The position numbers were made by a program, and so were the translations under genes. 39,612 bases of DNA from assembly GCA_016795105.1 (NCBI GenBank), contig JAEUIH010000067.1:1-39612 (forward strand). The letters run 5' to 3'. Shown in pieces: positions 13,901-28,900 of this stretch. The notes under the pieces are model-generated. The model searched no databases and was not told the origin of the DNA. It saw only the letters and a list, made by a program, of their open reading frames with translations. This DNA is from Planctomyces sp. (lineage in GTDB: Bacteria > Planctomycetota > Planctomycetia > Planctomycetales > Planctomycetaceae). Position 1 is the first letter of the stretch; every line of letters begins with the position of its first letter.

Positions 13901-16900
13901 AATCCGATAGGGATTCTGGCTGTTTCCGGAGCCCGTGACAGTGACGTGTGCAATCGATGTGAGCTGCAGAAGTGCCGCCTGAATCTGAGCGGCCGTAGAT
14001 GACTCGGTGAGATTCGAAGTGGTCTCGCCGTTGTAAGTCAGCTGGTATGTTCCCGTCTTCCCTGTCAGAACATGGTAGATCTGAGTTTCGTAGCCAGGGC
14101 GATTGAACATACTGTCAATATCAGGTTTACCGTCGAGAAGACCGTCGACGCTCCCAGGGAGACGCGTTACCGTTGCTCGACCAACTCGGGTTTCATATCC
14201 GGTGCTTGTCGTGGAAAGTCGGAACAACTTACCTTCGGAGTTCGTTGCTGCCGTGCTGCCAGCAGTCAACTCAACCAGCCAGATATATGCTCCGGCAGAG
14301 CCGCTTCTTGTGACTTTGACGTTGGAGAACATCTGGTTGTTGCCAGAGTCAAAGAAGCCCAGCAGCGCGGTTCTGAGGTCCGCTGCGGAGACGCTGCTGC
14401 TGAATGTTCCAATCGGCAGGTTGTTGTAGGTGAGTGAGAAGCCAAGGGAACCACTCTGTATGATTTCCTGGCGGCTCGTGTCAGCGTCCAGCTGCATTGT
14501 GTCGTCGCTATCACCTCCAGTGATGGTCACAATATCGCTGTCTGCAGAGCCGGTACCAGAGTCAACCACGTAAACTGATGATGCCAGACCAATAGTGCCG
14601 GAGAGTGTCAGCACGTAGTTGTCGCTGCCTTCCGTTCCGTCGAGCCACGCGTTCTTCGTGAACGAGGTTACAGCAAAGTTGTTGACAGCAGCGCCACCAA
14701 AGATTTCGAATCGCTCAAACAGGCTTGCCGATGTCTCGCTTTCGTTAACAACATTCATGATCTCGGGTTCGATGAGATCTCGTTCAAGGCCTGTTACAAC
14801 GAACACGGCATCAGAGATCAGGAAGTTGAGGTCGCGAACTTCCATCAATGTGTCTGTGCCGCCGCCATCAGTGAATGTGTCTTCACCGGCACCGCCCGTT
14901 ACGATGTCGTCGTTCGCACCGGAGTCGATAAAATCTGCCCGGTGAGTGCCGACGATGCGGTCACTGCCAGCACCGCCTTTGAGAATCAGATCGTCAACGA
15001 CATGCGCCGACACAATATCTTTGAGTACGACATTCAATTCAGCGATATCTTCGAGTTTCGGCAGGAATCCCGCCACAATTCGGTCATCACCACTGCCGGC
15101 ATCGACGGTAATCGAATCCGGAGAGACCTGGTCTGCCAGACTTCGCAGGTCAATACCGCGAACTGTAATTACGACTCGACGTCCCGTTGTAATTGTTCCG
15201 TCACTGTTCAGGGTTCTGTGTGTGACCTGCAGGGTATCGGTTTGCGTCTCGGTGACTGGTTCTCCCTGTTCGTCAAGTTCGCCGGTCTCGAGGACTTCAT
15301 GGCCGATCAGGAAATAATCCCTGAGGTCAGACCCGCTGATGGTGACCGTGTCGATATCTTTGTCTGTGACGATTTCATTCGATGCAAAGAAGTCCGTTTT
15401 CCCCGTTTTCTCGAGGACTCCGTCACCGTTCAGGTCCGCCCATGTGGGCTGTTCAATGAGTCGAGGACCTTCCTGTTCGATGGTCATGTAAGGTGCGATG
15501 TATTTGTCTTCAGATGCACCTGAAATTCCTGCACCAAACACCGCATATTCGAGCGGAATTCCATTCTGACCACCTCGAGTCTGGAGGCTCCAGATTCCGG
15601 CGTCGTCTCGCTTTTCCACGAGATTGACGGTTTCGAGTGGATTGTCAGCAAGTGCTCCAAAGTCACCATAGTCGATGGTAACGATCAGTGGATTTGAAGG
15701 ATTGTAGCCCTCGACGGTGATTTGATATCCAACTGTTGCAGCCTGCGATGCATCAATTCGAACAGCGGTCCCTGGGGCAAGATTATCCAGCACGGTCTGA
15801 AGCGCCGTTACAGCATCATTTGATCCCGCCGCATAATCAGATGGTTCGAAGCTGGCCGATTTGCCGTTGAAGAAGAGACGGACGGTCTGCAGAGAAGCCC
15901 CGATATTCACTTGTCCGAGAGAACGAGTGGAAAACGCAAGGTCTTCTGCCAGTTCTCCGCTGAGAAACTCAATCTGCTCCGCACTTCCAGCGTCAGCAAA
16001 GGAGATGACGTAATTGCCTGCAGAGTAGACGACAGTGACAGTCTCCAGACCGGCGAGTGTTCTCAATCGCGTTTGGAGCTTTGTTGCCTGTTGGAGGGTG
16101 CTTTCGGAATCGATGTCTGCCGCCTGCATCACAACGACGTGTTCGTCGTATCGGAAAGCACTTCCGACCACGATTTTCCGTGCGGGCACAGACTGCGAAC
16201 CGAGATTTCCATCGCTGAACGCGTCGTTGAAGTCGGAAGCGCTGATGATCTGTATCTGAGTGGTTTCGGCGGCAGAGATATGGACAAAGTAATGAGTAGA
16301 ATCCCACGTCACGACTGCTGAATTCATCCCGGACAGCGTGCGCAGCTTTGCCTGGAGTAGTGCAGCCTGCGCGGATTGACTCACGAGGTTGATATCAGAG
16401 CTGCTCAGCAGAATTGACTGACTTCCGGCAAGAATCTGTGTTCCTTCAACAATGTCTGTGGCTGCAACAGTCAACGAAGGTGTGACGATGAGATCAGGCG
16501 TAACATCGCCATACTCACCGAAATCGTATTCAACGGTCACCGGAGTCGAACTGTTGTAATTTGTTAAAACAATCGTCCACGGATCCCCTGCGTTTCCGGA
16601 GCCGATAACCAGAACGGTTCCGTTGAGTCCGTTGAGTTGTGAAAGCAGCGAACTTCGAACGGATTCGTGTGATCCAGTCAGCGACACCGTTCGGGATGTT
16701 GTCCCCTTGTGGAATGTGACTCCGTTGAGACTCAGCGGCAAATCAAGATACCCAACGGGAACGACTGTTGGAGCGGCCAACTGGATGCCGGGAGTTGTTG
16801 TTGCAACATAAGTGACAGGAGGCGCGACTGGCCAGAGAATTATGTAACGCCCGTTTCCGGCGGATTCGCCTTCTTCGTAGTTGACAACCACCTGATTCAG

Positions 16901-19900
16901 GAGACTGATGGTACGGAGTCTCGTCTGAATCCTTGCCGCCTGAGCATCCTGGGTCGTACCAACAGGATTGCCTTCACTGTCGAGGTCTGGTCCGGATGCG
17001 ATATCGCCGGCTGTGAGTGTTACAGTTTGTCCGTTGTACTTGAAGGCTGTATCGATCGCGATCGCAGTTTCTGTGACAAACTGAGTATCGGTTCCCAGCA
17101 ATTCATGAGGTGTTGCGTCCGCGAAACTTCCACCGGATGGCTGGAACTGCAGGGTCTGTGAAGACGGGAATGTGATCTGATACTGGCCCCCATTGCCGGC
17201 TGTATACGTCACTGTGACATTCGCAAACTTCGCACTCAAGGCGCGGAATTTCGCCTGAAGAGTCGCCGCCATGATGGCGGTATCAGCCGAGAGATCACTT
17301 TGTTCGAGTCGGAAGCTGAGATTTCCATCTGTAAACTGAGTCTGGTCAATCACGACAGAAGCCGGGATCAACTGCGTGGCCGTAGAGAGTTCCTCTGCCA
17401 CGTTGAGCTGGCGGGTCATCTTCTGGACCGCCACAATCGTCTCCATGACAAACGCATTTCCCCATTCATCTCGATCGGCATCCAGGATCACAATATTCCA
17501 TGGATCGAATGTAAGCGTTTCTTCCGGAGAGGCTGTTTCAACGGCACCATCGTTGATGTATGTCATCAATTCAGGGTCAACAACGGTAAACTCAATAAGG
17601 AATTCTGAAGAAGTGTTCTGCCACGAAACAGTGACATTTCCAAGTGCTCCGCCTGCATTTCGCAGTGCGGCCTGAAGTTTTGTCGCCTGGACAGCAGTAT
17701 CAGCGTCGATATCGCCGGATACCAGAACCACAGTGAGACTGCCGTACTGGATTTGTCGACCGACTGTGATTACTTCGCTGTCCAGAGTTTGTCGCTGGTT
17801 ATTCACTGTGCGAATTACCTGTCCGGTACCGCTCACCCAGACATCTGCGATGCTGTCCATCGATTCGAGCGACTCTTCAACGTCTGCTGCTGTCATTCCG
17901 GAGAGCAGGTCGACTGAGTCAGTACCGTACCGCAAAGTTACATAGCTCTGCCATTCCTGAAGAAGAATCGACTGTGTGGCAAGGGATGCATCGCTGATGC
18001 TGCGTGAATATGAATACAGAGTCTGAGCTGCGGTGGCTCCCTGTGTTGTCTGGATCACGGTACTCTGGTGCCAGGTCTCCGAGCGAATCACATCGAAACT
18101 GCCGTCGGCAGTCCGGTCGGCATCAATAATTGTGATGATCCACGGGTCAGCGACTGTCCCGGCACCAGTCACATTGACTGAACGAACCAAAGGCAGAGAT
18201 TCCAGGGCCTGCTGAACGTCCGATGTCGAAATCGATGACGTGTTGATATCCACGCCACTGGATCCATAGAAAATTGTCAGAGCTTCATTCTCTGCGCGAA
18301 CGAGTTCCTGCACAGACCATGATATGCTCTGTGAGGCTGCGCTAATGGCACTGGTACCGGCTGCTTCAACCTCTGTATTGAACAGCATCTGATCAAACGT
18401 CTGGCTGCTGAGTACCGAAGTAAAGGTGACCTGCCATATTGAGCCGGTCTTCGACACGCTGACCGAACCGCCATTGAGCTGGTTCGCCAGAGAATCAAAG
18501 ACCGCTTCCGCCTGTTCAGCCGTCATCGCAGAAGTCAATGACAGCTTCTGACTTCCGTAAGTGACTGTCCCACGTGCTGCGGATCCAAAGTTGATCGTCT
18601 GGACGGAATTTGACTGATTGAGCGTGGTTGCCGCAAACGTCTCTGACATTTCATGGGTGACGATCGCTGACAGCAGATGGTGGTCGCCCGAAGAATTGAC
18701 CGTGGCATCCAGCAGGACAATGGTCCATGGTGCACCGTTCTGTGTTGGCGGGATCGCAGAGGCAGTGTTGATGCCGGTCAGCTCTTCAAGGGCTTCCTCG
18801 ATTGCCACTGCTCCCAACAGCAAATCGATACTTTCGGTTGTCTCTCCGTTATAGGAGAACGTAATCCTTGATGCGGAGACTGGAATCGTAATAGTCTGCC
18901 GTGCATTGCCAGTCGCTTCAACGGACTCAGCGACTGCTGACGTGCGAGAGACTGCGGTGTCAGTGTCGAGCAATCCCCCGCCGGTTGATTTTTCAAGAAC
19001 TCGGTACTTGCCGGAAACCTGAGTTGCGGTCAGGAACTCAATCGACCATGGATCGCTGATTGTACCGGCTCCCCGTACATCAACAGACGTGACACCGGTG
19101 AGTTGATTCTGAAGTCGATCCCTCAGTGTTGATGCAGTATCTCCACGGCGGACGACGACCCCTTCATTTCCATACCATAGGATTGCATCCTGTGTTGCCG
19201 AAAGCTCCCATGCCTCAAATGCAACGAATTGAACTCGATTCGACTCGATCAAAGTTGCAGGAGTTGCCTTTTCGACGAGTACCGGCGAATCTGCTGTCGC
19301 CGGATTTCCGTCATCCTGGAGCAGATAGACACCCTGATCGTCTGCAAGACGATAGAACCGTTTTGCGACACGTGAATCATCACGAGGTGTGAGCGCCCCG
19401 ATGTACGACTGAATCAGGTATCTCTGGGCAAACTGCTTGAAGTTTCCGGATTCCAGCTGCGTGGCTGTTGTGAGCGTAACGATCCACGGGTCAGCCAAAG
19501 TGCCGACGCCTGTGACACTGACGGAAGTGACTTCATCCAGTGACTCAAGTGCCGCTTCAAGCTCAGCATTCGTCATACCGGCGCTGATTTCGACGGCGTT
19601 ACCTTTGAGCAGCTCATTATCGATAATCGTGTCGGGGTTATAGCCAAGTTCATCGGCTGTGGCATCGTAACCATAATACACAATGATTCGATCCAGACCT
19701 TCGGAAAGGGCAATCGTCTGTGTATGGCTGTTGCTGCCACTGACTGATGCCGGAACGACGACTGGAGCCAGTTGTGGTGAGCCATTGCTGTTGAACAGGT
19801 ATCGTCCATTTTCGGCAAGATCAAATCGATAGAAGTACTGACCTTCTCTCAGATCGTCCCGCGAACCTACGACCCCGTTTGGATTTGCGTCTGTTGCCCC

Positions 19901-22900
19901 GTAGTTGGCCGGGAAGACCTGATGAGTGCCATCGACGTTTCTCTGGACAGACCACATTTTCGCCAGATCTGAACCGAGTTCAAGGTCCACAGACTGAATG
20001 TCTGTATTGAGCAGGCTGCCAACTTCGATTGTGTCCTGACCTGTGCGGCCATCAAGTCGAACGGCTTCGATACCGTCAAGCAGCATGTTATTAAAGGCAA
20101 AACCGGGCTTGCGGATTTTCAGGCGCGCATCGGTAGCGTTGACCGTGTCTGTGGCTTCCGCCAGCTGAAACGCGTTTGCACCATCGGAGTCTTCGCTGAT
20201 GGTCACCTTGAGCTGGTCACGCGTGCCAGTACCCCCGGTAATCGTCAGATCGCCAGTTTGGGTGAATTGAGTATAATTCCAGACAATTTCATCGTCGCCA
20301 GCCCCGGCATTGACATCAACTGCCCCCGTTCCGGCATCGATTGTGTCATTCCCCTCTTCACCGCGAACTACGTTTGCTCCAGTTCCAGCAGTGATCTGGT
20401 CAAATCCATGACCACCTCGAATCGTGTCGTCGCCGTCACCCGCATCGATAATGTCACCATGGAATGTCCTTACCATAAAGTTCGAACTGGTCAGAGTCAC
20501 CAGTTCGCCGTTTCCATCGCTGCCTGGTGCGGCCTTGATGGGGCGTCCCTGTTTGTCATAGTGTTCGAACGGAGTTCCATCGGCTTTGTAGATTTCAGAC
20601 ACTCGCAACTCGGAAGAATCCGTGAATGTCGATCCGGTTACAGGCGAGTAGGCAGCAATGTTGCGACGTATCCCGGTTCGATCTGTGTGCCATTCGTCTC
20701 CACCGTCGAGAAGATCATTTCCGCCGTTACCAACGATGATGTCAAACCCATCGAACGCAACGTTAGCACTTGTTGTGTCATCGTAGCCGCCGAAGATCCG
20801 TTCCGGTCCGTCGGCCCCGGTGAGTTTGTCGTCTCCAGCGCCACCTTCAAGCAGCACGCCGCTGTAATTGGTATTGACTCCGGTGATTTTGAGACGGTCA
20901 TTGCCTGTTCCGCCGATGAGGTGGTACGAACCAGCAGCAGTTGTGGACCCAGGTGCAAGCATCGAGGAGTCGATGTTAATGTAGTCATTGCCGCCCTCAC
21001 CATCCACAGTGATCTTCGCAAATCCGATCTCTGCGTTGTTATCAAAATCACCCGTGCTGTTGACGGTGTCGTTGCCTCCACCCAGTTTGAGGTCCAGTTC
21101 TGCGACAACTCCGTCCAGTCGAATCAGCTCATAGACGTCATTACCGTCTGTTCCGTTTGTTGTGATCTTGTCAACATCGTCTTCATGGTATACCTGGACA
21201 CGGACACCGTTGCTGACGACGATCACCTTCTTCCCGGAGTTTGCCGGGTCATTTCTGAAACCAGCCAGTTGACCGCTGAGGGCAATTTCTTCACTTCTGG
21301 TGGACGCTTCGGAATCGAAATAGCCATTCTCGAGAAGGTACCCGAGTGTCAGGTCGTCGTTGATCGGCAGAGCCTCGATCTTGTAAGCATGTCGAGCGGT
21401 CTGATTATTAGAGTCTTTATAGACCTCGTTGCTTTCATCCTTGTACTGAAGCGTGAGTGTTGAGCCGCTGAGGTCAGCAATTCTATGCGGCGCTTCGTGA
21501 ATACACTCCCAGTCAAAACGGGCAATGACTTCATCGACAAATCGCTCGCTGGCTTTGAACAGTGTAATTGTGCTGAAGCCGAGGTCAATTCCGATCCAAA
21601 GGAACGCTTCGAGGAAGACGGACAGTTCACCGGAGACATCGAACAGACATTCAACACCGTGCCCGAGACGATCGATGAGTTCGCTTCCGTACATTTTGCC
21701 GTCGCCGACCGGCAGGTCATTGATGACCTGAGTTTCGAAGTCGTTGAGGTCGAAGCGAATTTCTGCTTCGAGCCCGCCGCGAACTCCTGCTTCAACGAGC
21801 CCGCCAATTCCAAGGCTGACGCTGGCACCAATCGCAGCATTCAGGACAAGTTCGGGCTTATCGCTCGACGTGTTCTCGAATCCATGGTCATCCAGATAGA
21901 AACCATTGAAGATTCTCCACGACTCTGCCGGGTCAAATCCTTTGTCCATCCACTGTCGGAGGCCTCGGGTATCGAAACCGAAATCAAAGTTTGTCGACGC
22001 GCCAACGCTGCCAAACAGTCCGGCATTCAGACCCGGGAAGATCGGGAAACTTCGACTGTACTCAAAGACAAGATTCAGGTCCGGCAGGTCATACCAGAAG
22101 AGATCCACTTCGCCTCGGCCCATCACAAAGTCCAGCAGCGAGGCCGGGTCTTCGAGAACAGGGATCTGGAAGTTCTTGCCGGTTGATCGCTTTTTGGCTT
22201 TGCTTGCCGCACTCCTGGTGGAGGATTCTGTATCGAGACCTTTCTGATCCGGACCCTTCAGGAGATTCTGCTGTTGGGAGTTCAGCTGATTGCTCTTGTT
22301 TCCGGAAGCTGTGGAGTCTGCTGCCGAGATTTCCGCATCGGGTTTCTCTACGGTGTTCTCAGTGAGATGGAACGTACCGAAGTTGATGCTCCCGGCGGAC
22401 TTAAGCGAATCAATGTTCTCGAGGAACTTAATGGTACTGTCGATGACCTGCAGAACCTTGGTCATCGTGTCAACGACTTTCGCTGGTAACCTCAGCCGAG
22501 CAATGTCAATGAAGCGAATTGGCGGACTTGCGATGCCACCGAGCGGAATCTCCATCAACAGCAGATCGACGACTGGCTTCAGTGGCTTCACAATGTCATA
22601 AATCGTATCCAGCGTACTGCCGAGGAAGCTGTTGAACAGACTTCCCACATGCAAAGTGACGTCCTGAAGCACAACATCCGGGCTGCCAAAGTCGAAGGTC
22701 GCTCCTCCGGTTGTGGAGAGCGTCACCTCGCCCAGCATCTGCGTGTAATGAACTGTGGTCGTCACTGAGGGCAGGAAGTTGCCCGCGATCGTTTCCACTG
22801 CTGCCTGGAGATGGGCCTCCGCAAACGCTGAGGCGTTCATAACAAGTGAAACGCTTTCTCCGACTTTCCACTTGCCATCACCATCAGCATCTTTCAGATC

Positions 22901-25900
22901 AAGGCCAAAGTGGCCCCAAAGCCCTGTTTCTTCGCCTTCCGCAGTACTCTCGGTGAACTGCATCTTCAGGAATCCAAGGGTTCCTGTGGCCGTTGAACCG
23001 TCTGCCAGCGTAGCAGAAACATCCAGTGACAATTCTTCACCAGCGTTGTTGACACCTGTTGTATCGATGAAGAATCCAATTTGCGGAACGGCCGTTCGGC
23101 TGACGTTTCCGATACCCAGACCGATGCCCATCAGATAGTTGATCTGAGCCTGAAGTTTCGCATCAATGTCGAGGTTGACGCCCGGAATTCCGGCGGTGAA
23201 GTCGATTGGCAGTTCGCCGTCAACCAGCGTGCCGCCAAACATCAGATTGAACGTAATCAACCCGCTGGAAGTGAAGTCCAGCTGGATGTCCTGAGCACTG
23301 GTTGGGATTTTAACCAGCATTTTCCCTGTTGAGTCATACTGTTTTGCACCGAATTCATCGAGTTGTGGTACAACAAATGCGAACAGTGCTTCGGAAAAGC
23401 CGTTGGCTTTTGCTCCTGTCTGAGTGTTGAGTTCATCGAATCCGTTGAAAAGTTCTTCTCGGATCTTGTTGAGTACGCTGTCAATAATGCTGTTCGTACC
23501 CTGATCCTGAAGCCACTTCCCGAGCCCCTCGGTGTAGTTCGCTCCGGATTTGTTACCAAGTACTGATGAGCGGATGTCTTTCAGAGCATCGGCGAGACTG
23601 TCAAAGGCACTACCGCCAATGACTGGCAATGTGATGGAGTCGATACCGGATGCGACTTTGTCAATCCCATCAAAGAAGCCCTCCATCCCGCTCAGGACGT
23701 TGGCAGCATTGTCAATGTACGAAATCAGCGCCTGAACGGCGTCAAAATTCAGGCTGATGACCGGGAGTGAGTAGCTGTATTCCGTCTGAAGAGTGAATGT
23801 CTCATCGATCTGGAAGCTGGCATCAGCATGAAGGGTGTGATCCGGAACACCATTTCCATCTTTGTCGGCCGTCGTTCCACCCAAAGGTATGGAACTTGTC
23901 GGGAAGTACATCGGAAGATCGATGGTTGCGAGTCCTGAAAGCTCAGCCTGAAAAGCGCTGCCGAGCGACATCAGCGAGATTCGACCGTCCCCGTCGTCGT
24001 CAGCCACTGGGTCTGCGAAATTTGCGAACACGCCAACGTGGATTTCAGCAGTACCATCAACGATGTAGAGCCCGAGAGGCGGAAGATTGACGGGGCCGAT
24101 TGCCGGAATGTCAATCGCCAGTGTCGCGTCTACATCTGCTGCGATTCCGGAAGCGTTCGCGGAGATTCCTGATTCGGCGTCAACGTAGAAAGATGGATCG
24201 AAGACATTGCTGAGGTCGAATCCGAATCCAAGGTGGAAGTCAACACTCGCGGATACGGTCACCGGGGCATTCAGACTCACATCGAGGAACTGGCCGGGAT
24301 CAAATCCAAGCCACTGCTGCAGATTGAGCTGATCAATGTCCAGTTCAAGACTATACGAACGGCTGATCGCTCGCTCGAAATCGAGATCGAAGTCAAAGGT
24401 CCCGTTTGTATACGAGAGTGTGACCAGCTCCGTACTGTCAGTGATGCCAAAGAACGTGCGAAGTTCTTCATTCAGCTGATCCTGCAGCTCAGCGATGTTT
24501 CGAGCTGAATTCCTGACAGTCGCGATTGCATCTCCGAATCCCGCAGCAAAACTAACGGCTCCGTCACCCAGCATATCCGCAAGGCTGACGCCAAGCATCG
24601 GAATGTCATTGTACAGATCCCCGTCGCGAAGTCGGACCCGAGCCAGATTGCCTGTGGTGTTCGAAGTACCGTCTTTGAGTGTGACCCCGGTGAATGCATC
24701 CTGAACCAGCAAATTGATGGCTGCATCATCAGCATCCCAGGTCGCTGTGAGCTTATAGTGATCGACAGCATAGATATGCAGCTCAGACGAATTGGCACCT
24801 GTTGCACGGTCTATTCCGAAGACCGACTGACTGTTGTACGTCCACTCGGTCAATCGCAGAGTATTGCCGTTTGTATCCTTGACGACTCGAGCATTTTGTT
24901 CGCCGCCAGTCAGGACTGGCGTGTAGCCACTGGAGACAACGGTACTCGATCCCCAGATTTCGGAGTAAATCCGGAGTTGTCCATTGGTGAATTCTCCGGT
25001 GACTGAATCGATACTTCCACCGACAAGTTGCCCCAGAACTTCCTGATCAGTGCCAATCAGATCATCGGCCGTATCTTCGAGGGCTGCCAGTATCGTATCA
25101 ATGGAGATTCCACTGAATTGAAGCAGGTCCGACATCCCTGTGATGCTGATTGTTGATGGAACGCTGGCAAGGAAACTGGTCAGTGAAGTGCCTGGCTGAA
25201 TCAGTGAGCTGGTCGCGGTGATATAGCCTGTGCCGTCGAGAATGCCATCAAGTACTCCGGCCCATTCAATCGGGAGAACCACGGTGTAGTGGCTGTCATC
25301 ATGCAGAGTTGGTGAGACACTGGAGATGAGGTCCCACGCATCGCCGCCTGATTTGAGTTCGTCAAATGAAAGCTTGTTATCCAGTGCAATTCCGGCTGTG
25401 AGTCCGAGCGAAATGACTGCATCACTGGACTGCAGACCAAGCGGACCGAGGTTGATTCCAAAGTCCATGGTTTTGATCAGGGAACCGTCTGCAGTGTCGT
25501 TCGGGATTTCTTCTGCCACGACAATCGTTGTGCGGTCTGTGTAGACATCCCATGCAGCGGAAACCACGGTGTAGATGGAGTTGTTTCTGGTGGAGCCACT
25601 GACAGCAATTCGGTCGCCGGCCGCATACCGTCCGTTTGGTGAATTCAGCTGACCTTGCGGTGTCGTCGCATCTCCGGAGATCACAAATGCTTTGCCGGTG
25701 GTGTCAACACCAACAATCGTCTGTTGAACTTCACCAAATTCCACAGAAGCGCTGATTTCAGGATCCAGTACGTAGAACCGACCTGCTTCATCAATGCCAA
25801 ACTCAAAATCCAGTGCAACTCCGGCGGTGAGCAGTAACGGCTGGCTCTGGGTAGCTGACAGACCAAAGTTGAATGGAATGTCAACATCGATTCCGTAGTC

Positions 25901-28900
25901 TGAGAGATCCAGCGAGAGAGTGCTGAGATCAATTTCGATAGACTTTGAATATGTTGCCAACAGAATTGTGACGCTGTACTGCTGAGTTCCAGGGGTTCCG
26001 GAGACTACAACGTTCGTCATGTTCTGCAGGGCCAGCAACATATCGTTCGCATTGGGATTGGCGGCCGTATCGAAGTACGTGGCAATGCGCGATGCGATCG
26101 TGTCTACCTTCGAATTGACTGAAGCACCAAAATCTGCCACATCCACTCCCAGCATGGAGACAATGCTGATATCAGTGAACGGGATTGTGGTGGCATTGGT
26201 CAGAAAGGTGTCGATCTTTGTGCCGAGATCCTGAGCCCAGTCTCCGAAGACATCGAGACCCGCCGCGAGCTTGTCCTCAGATGCGAGTCCGGTGGAGATG
26301 TGGTCCGCGGTTGGGTTGAGTCGCACCCCTGTCTGGAGTCGATGGTTCATCAGATCAGAGAGATTTGGAACCTCGGGATGGTCAATCCCGGAAACATGTC
26401 CAACTTCGTGCATAAGGACGGTAAGCAAGTCAATACCGACCGGAGGGCTCGAAGCAAACTCATCGTCTGCCCCGCTGCCGGTGAATGATGTGTCGATATA
26501 CCAGCCGGCACCAGCGGCGTCCGGATCCAGAGTGATGTCATATTTGGAGGTACCGGCGTTCCAGACAACATTTGCGATCGCAGTGCCGAGTTCCCCAAGG
26601 ACCACATTGATCTTCTGAATGTCGAGGTCCAGCACCGTCGGTAGGTGTTCATTCCAGCGTGCCACGGCTTCGGTCAACAGGTCATTGGCTTCCGATGCGG
26701 AGCTCAGCGTCGTCGAGCTGTTTCCGGATCCTCCGCCTTCAAGCTCCAGGTCTCCTCCGAGGAGCTTCTTTCCGAACAGGTTCCTGACGGCTCCGGACTG
26801 TTTTCCGCCTGCACCTTCGATTCTGAAGTTTCCGAAGGCGATGACCTGATTGTCACCCCAGGTCACCAGCGTTCCGCCGTGAGCCTGAGAGACACGAATG
26901 GGCAGGGTGATCGATGAGAAGTCCAGGACATCATCACCACCATTGCCGTAGACCAGATTCCTCCCGCTGGTGTCAGTAAAATAGAAACGGTTCTCTTCAC
27001 CATCCCCAATCAAAAGGTCGTTCTCTGTGGTGTCCGTGATGTTCTCAATGTTCGTGAGCGTCACTTGTCCTGAAGGCGTTTGTACCTTAACCAGGCCATA
27101 GCCATCGTTGTTTCCGGGATCCGCGTTGGTTGTCAGGCTCGTATCAGTCACAGTACCCGCGAAAATAATCGTAAATTCCTTAGGATTCGCGGTTGCGGTG
27201 ACAGTGACTTCATCTTCGTTGAGGCTACTGAGAGCCTCCAGAGCAACCTTGATCTCAGCAGCAGTTGCTGTCGCCTGTAGTCTGCGCGTCGTGTTACCGG
27301 AGTGTGTCAGAGTGAACATACCGGCGCTTGCGTCGATCGTGAGGGTACCTGACGACCAGGAGACGGTTCCGGCGGCAAGAGACGTATGAGCAACGCCAGC
27401 AGTCAGATCGATCACCATTCGCTGCGAGACTGTCTTAAAGCTGACGGTATCACTTCCGTCGTTGCCGTCCAAAACGTCGTTTCCGCCCTGTCCCATTTCG
27501 AACAGGTTCTTCTTATCATTGCCTTTCAGATAGTCATTGAATGGTGAACCGGTGACATTGTCGAGTCCATCTACACCGTTGTTCAGAGGAGTGAATGACC
27601 CCGTGGCACTTTCCGGTACCCAGAGATCCAGGCCAGCCAGTCGGCTGCCGAGTATCCCGGATGCTCGGCCCCAGTTGACGTTGACGCCTGGAAACGAGCC
27701 GAGAACCGGCAGAGGAGATTCAGTTCCAGGAATTCCGTAATTGAGGCCTGCTGTGCCATCAATGATTACACCAGTATAAGTAGTGCTGTTGATCGACTCT
27801 GTTCCGGAGGGGGAATACTCCGAGTAGTCAAACATCATGGTGCCGCCGTCACCGGTGGCTACGTACCCATCAAGCCTGGCATTTCCGTGGAAGCGGATCG
27901 TGTTGTCGCCGCCGCCCCCTATGATGTTCTCGATGCCCGTTGCAATCACATAATTCAGGCCGAAACCGTCAGCATCGACACTGCCGCCGAGCAAGTCCGC
28001 GAACTGCTCGATGATTTTGGTCCCTGCATTGTTTCGGGCAAGTACCAGATTCATGCCGATTGAGAGCGGCATTGGATGACCGAGAAGATTGAGTTTTGAC
28101 TGCCAGTCATTGATTGTGTCCGTGGTGAGAGTGTAAACATCAAAGATGATGTCGCTGCTGACGCCACTAAAGTCCAGTGTGTCGAAGCCAAAGTTCAGAT
28201 CGACACCCGCATAGACTGACGGCGGTTCAACGACTGCCGCCACTCCCCAAAATCCACTGAACTTATACGTGTCTCCACCAGTCATCCCGGACATCAGGTG
28301 GACACCCGGAGCAATGACTGGTTCTCCAAACGTCAGCTCACCATCGATGATCGATGAGGTGAGTGTGTCCGTAATGAACTTGGCTGCATCCTGAGCATTG
28401 GTTCCGGCGTAGCGTCCATCACCCGTTCTGCCGTCGCCAAAGAGATTGCTGAGCAGATTGCCGCCGACTTCAAATACGTTCTTTCCAAGAGAGAAACTGC
28501 CATCTGTAAACAGGGATGATTTTGAAGATGCAGTTGACTTGCCCGCGAGCAGCGATTCGTAGATCGCCACATTCGACCCGAGCAGCAGGTTCAATCCGCC
28601 ACCATACACAATATTGGACATATTCTGAACAACACCAGTGAAGCCGGTTGCTCCAGGCGTGTTTCCGAACTTTCCATGCAGCAGGTCGCTGACAGAGACA
28701 TCCTGCGCAAGCTGTGAGGCGTTGGCCGTGATCATCCCCGCCATGACTTCGTCTTTGCCCGGATTTCCTGTGTAAGTTACCAGCCAGTTGCTGGCATCCA
28801 GACCAGTGACTTTCGCATATCCGGCTGACGGAGTCAGATTGTCAAATGCCGCCTGAATTGCGGCAGTTGTGTAGGCAGTATCGCCGGATACAGCACCATT

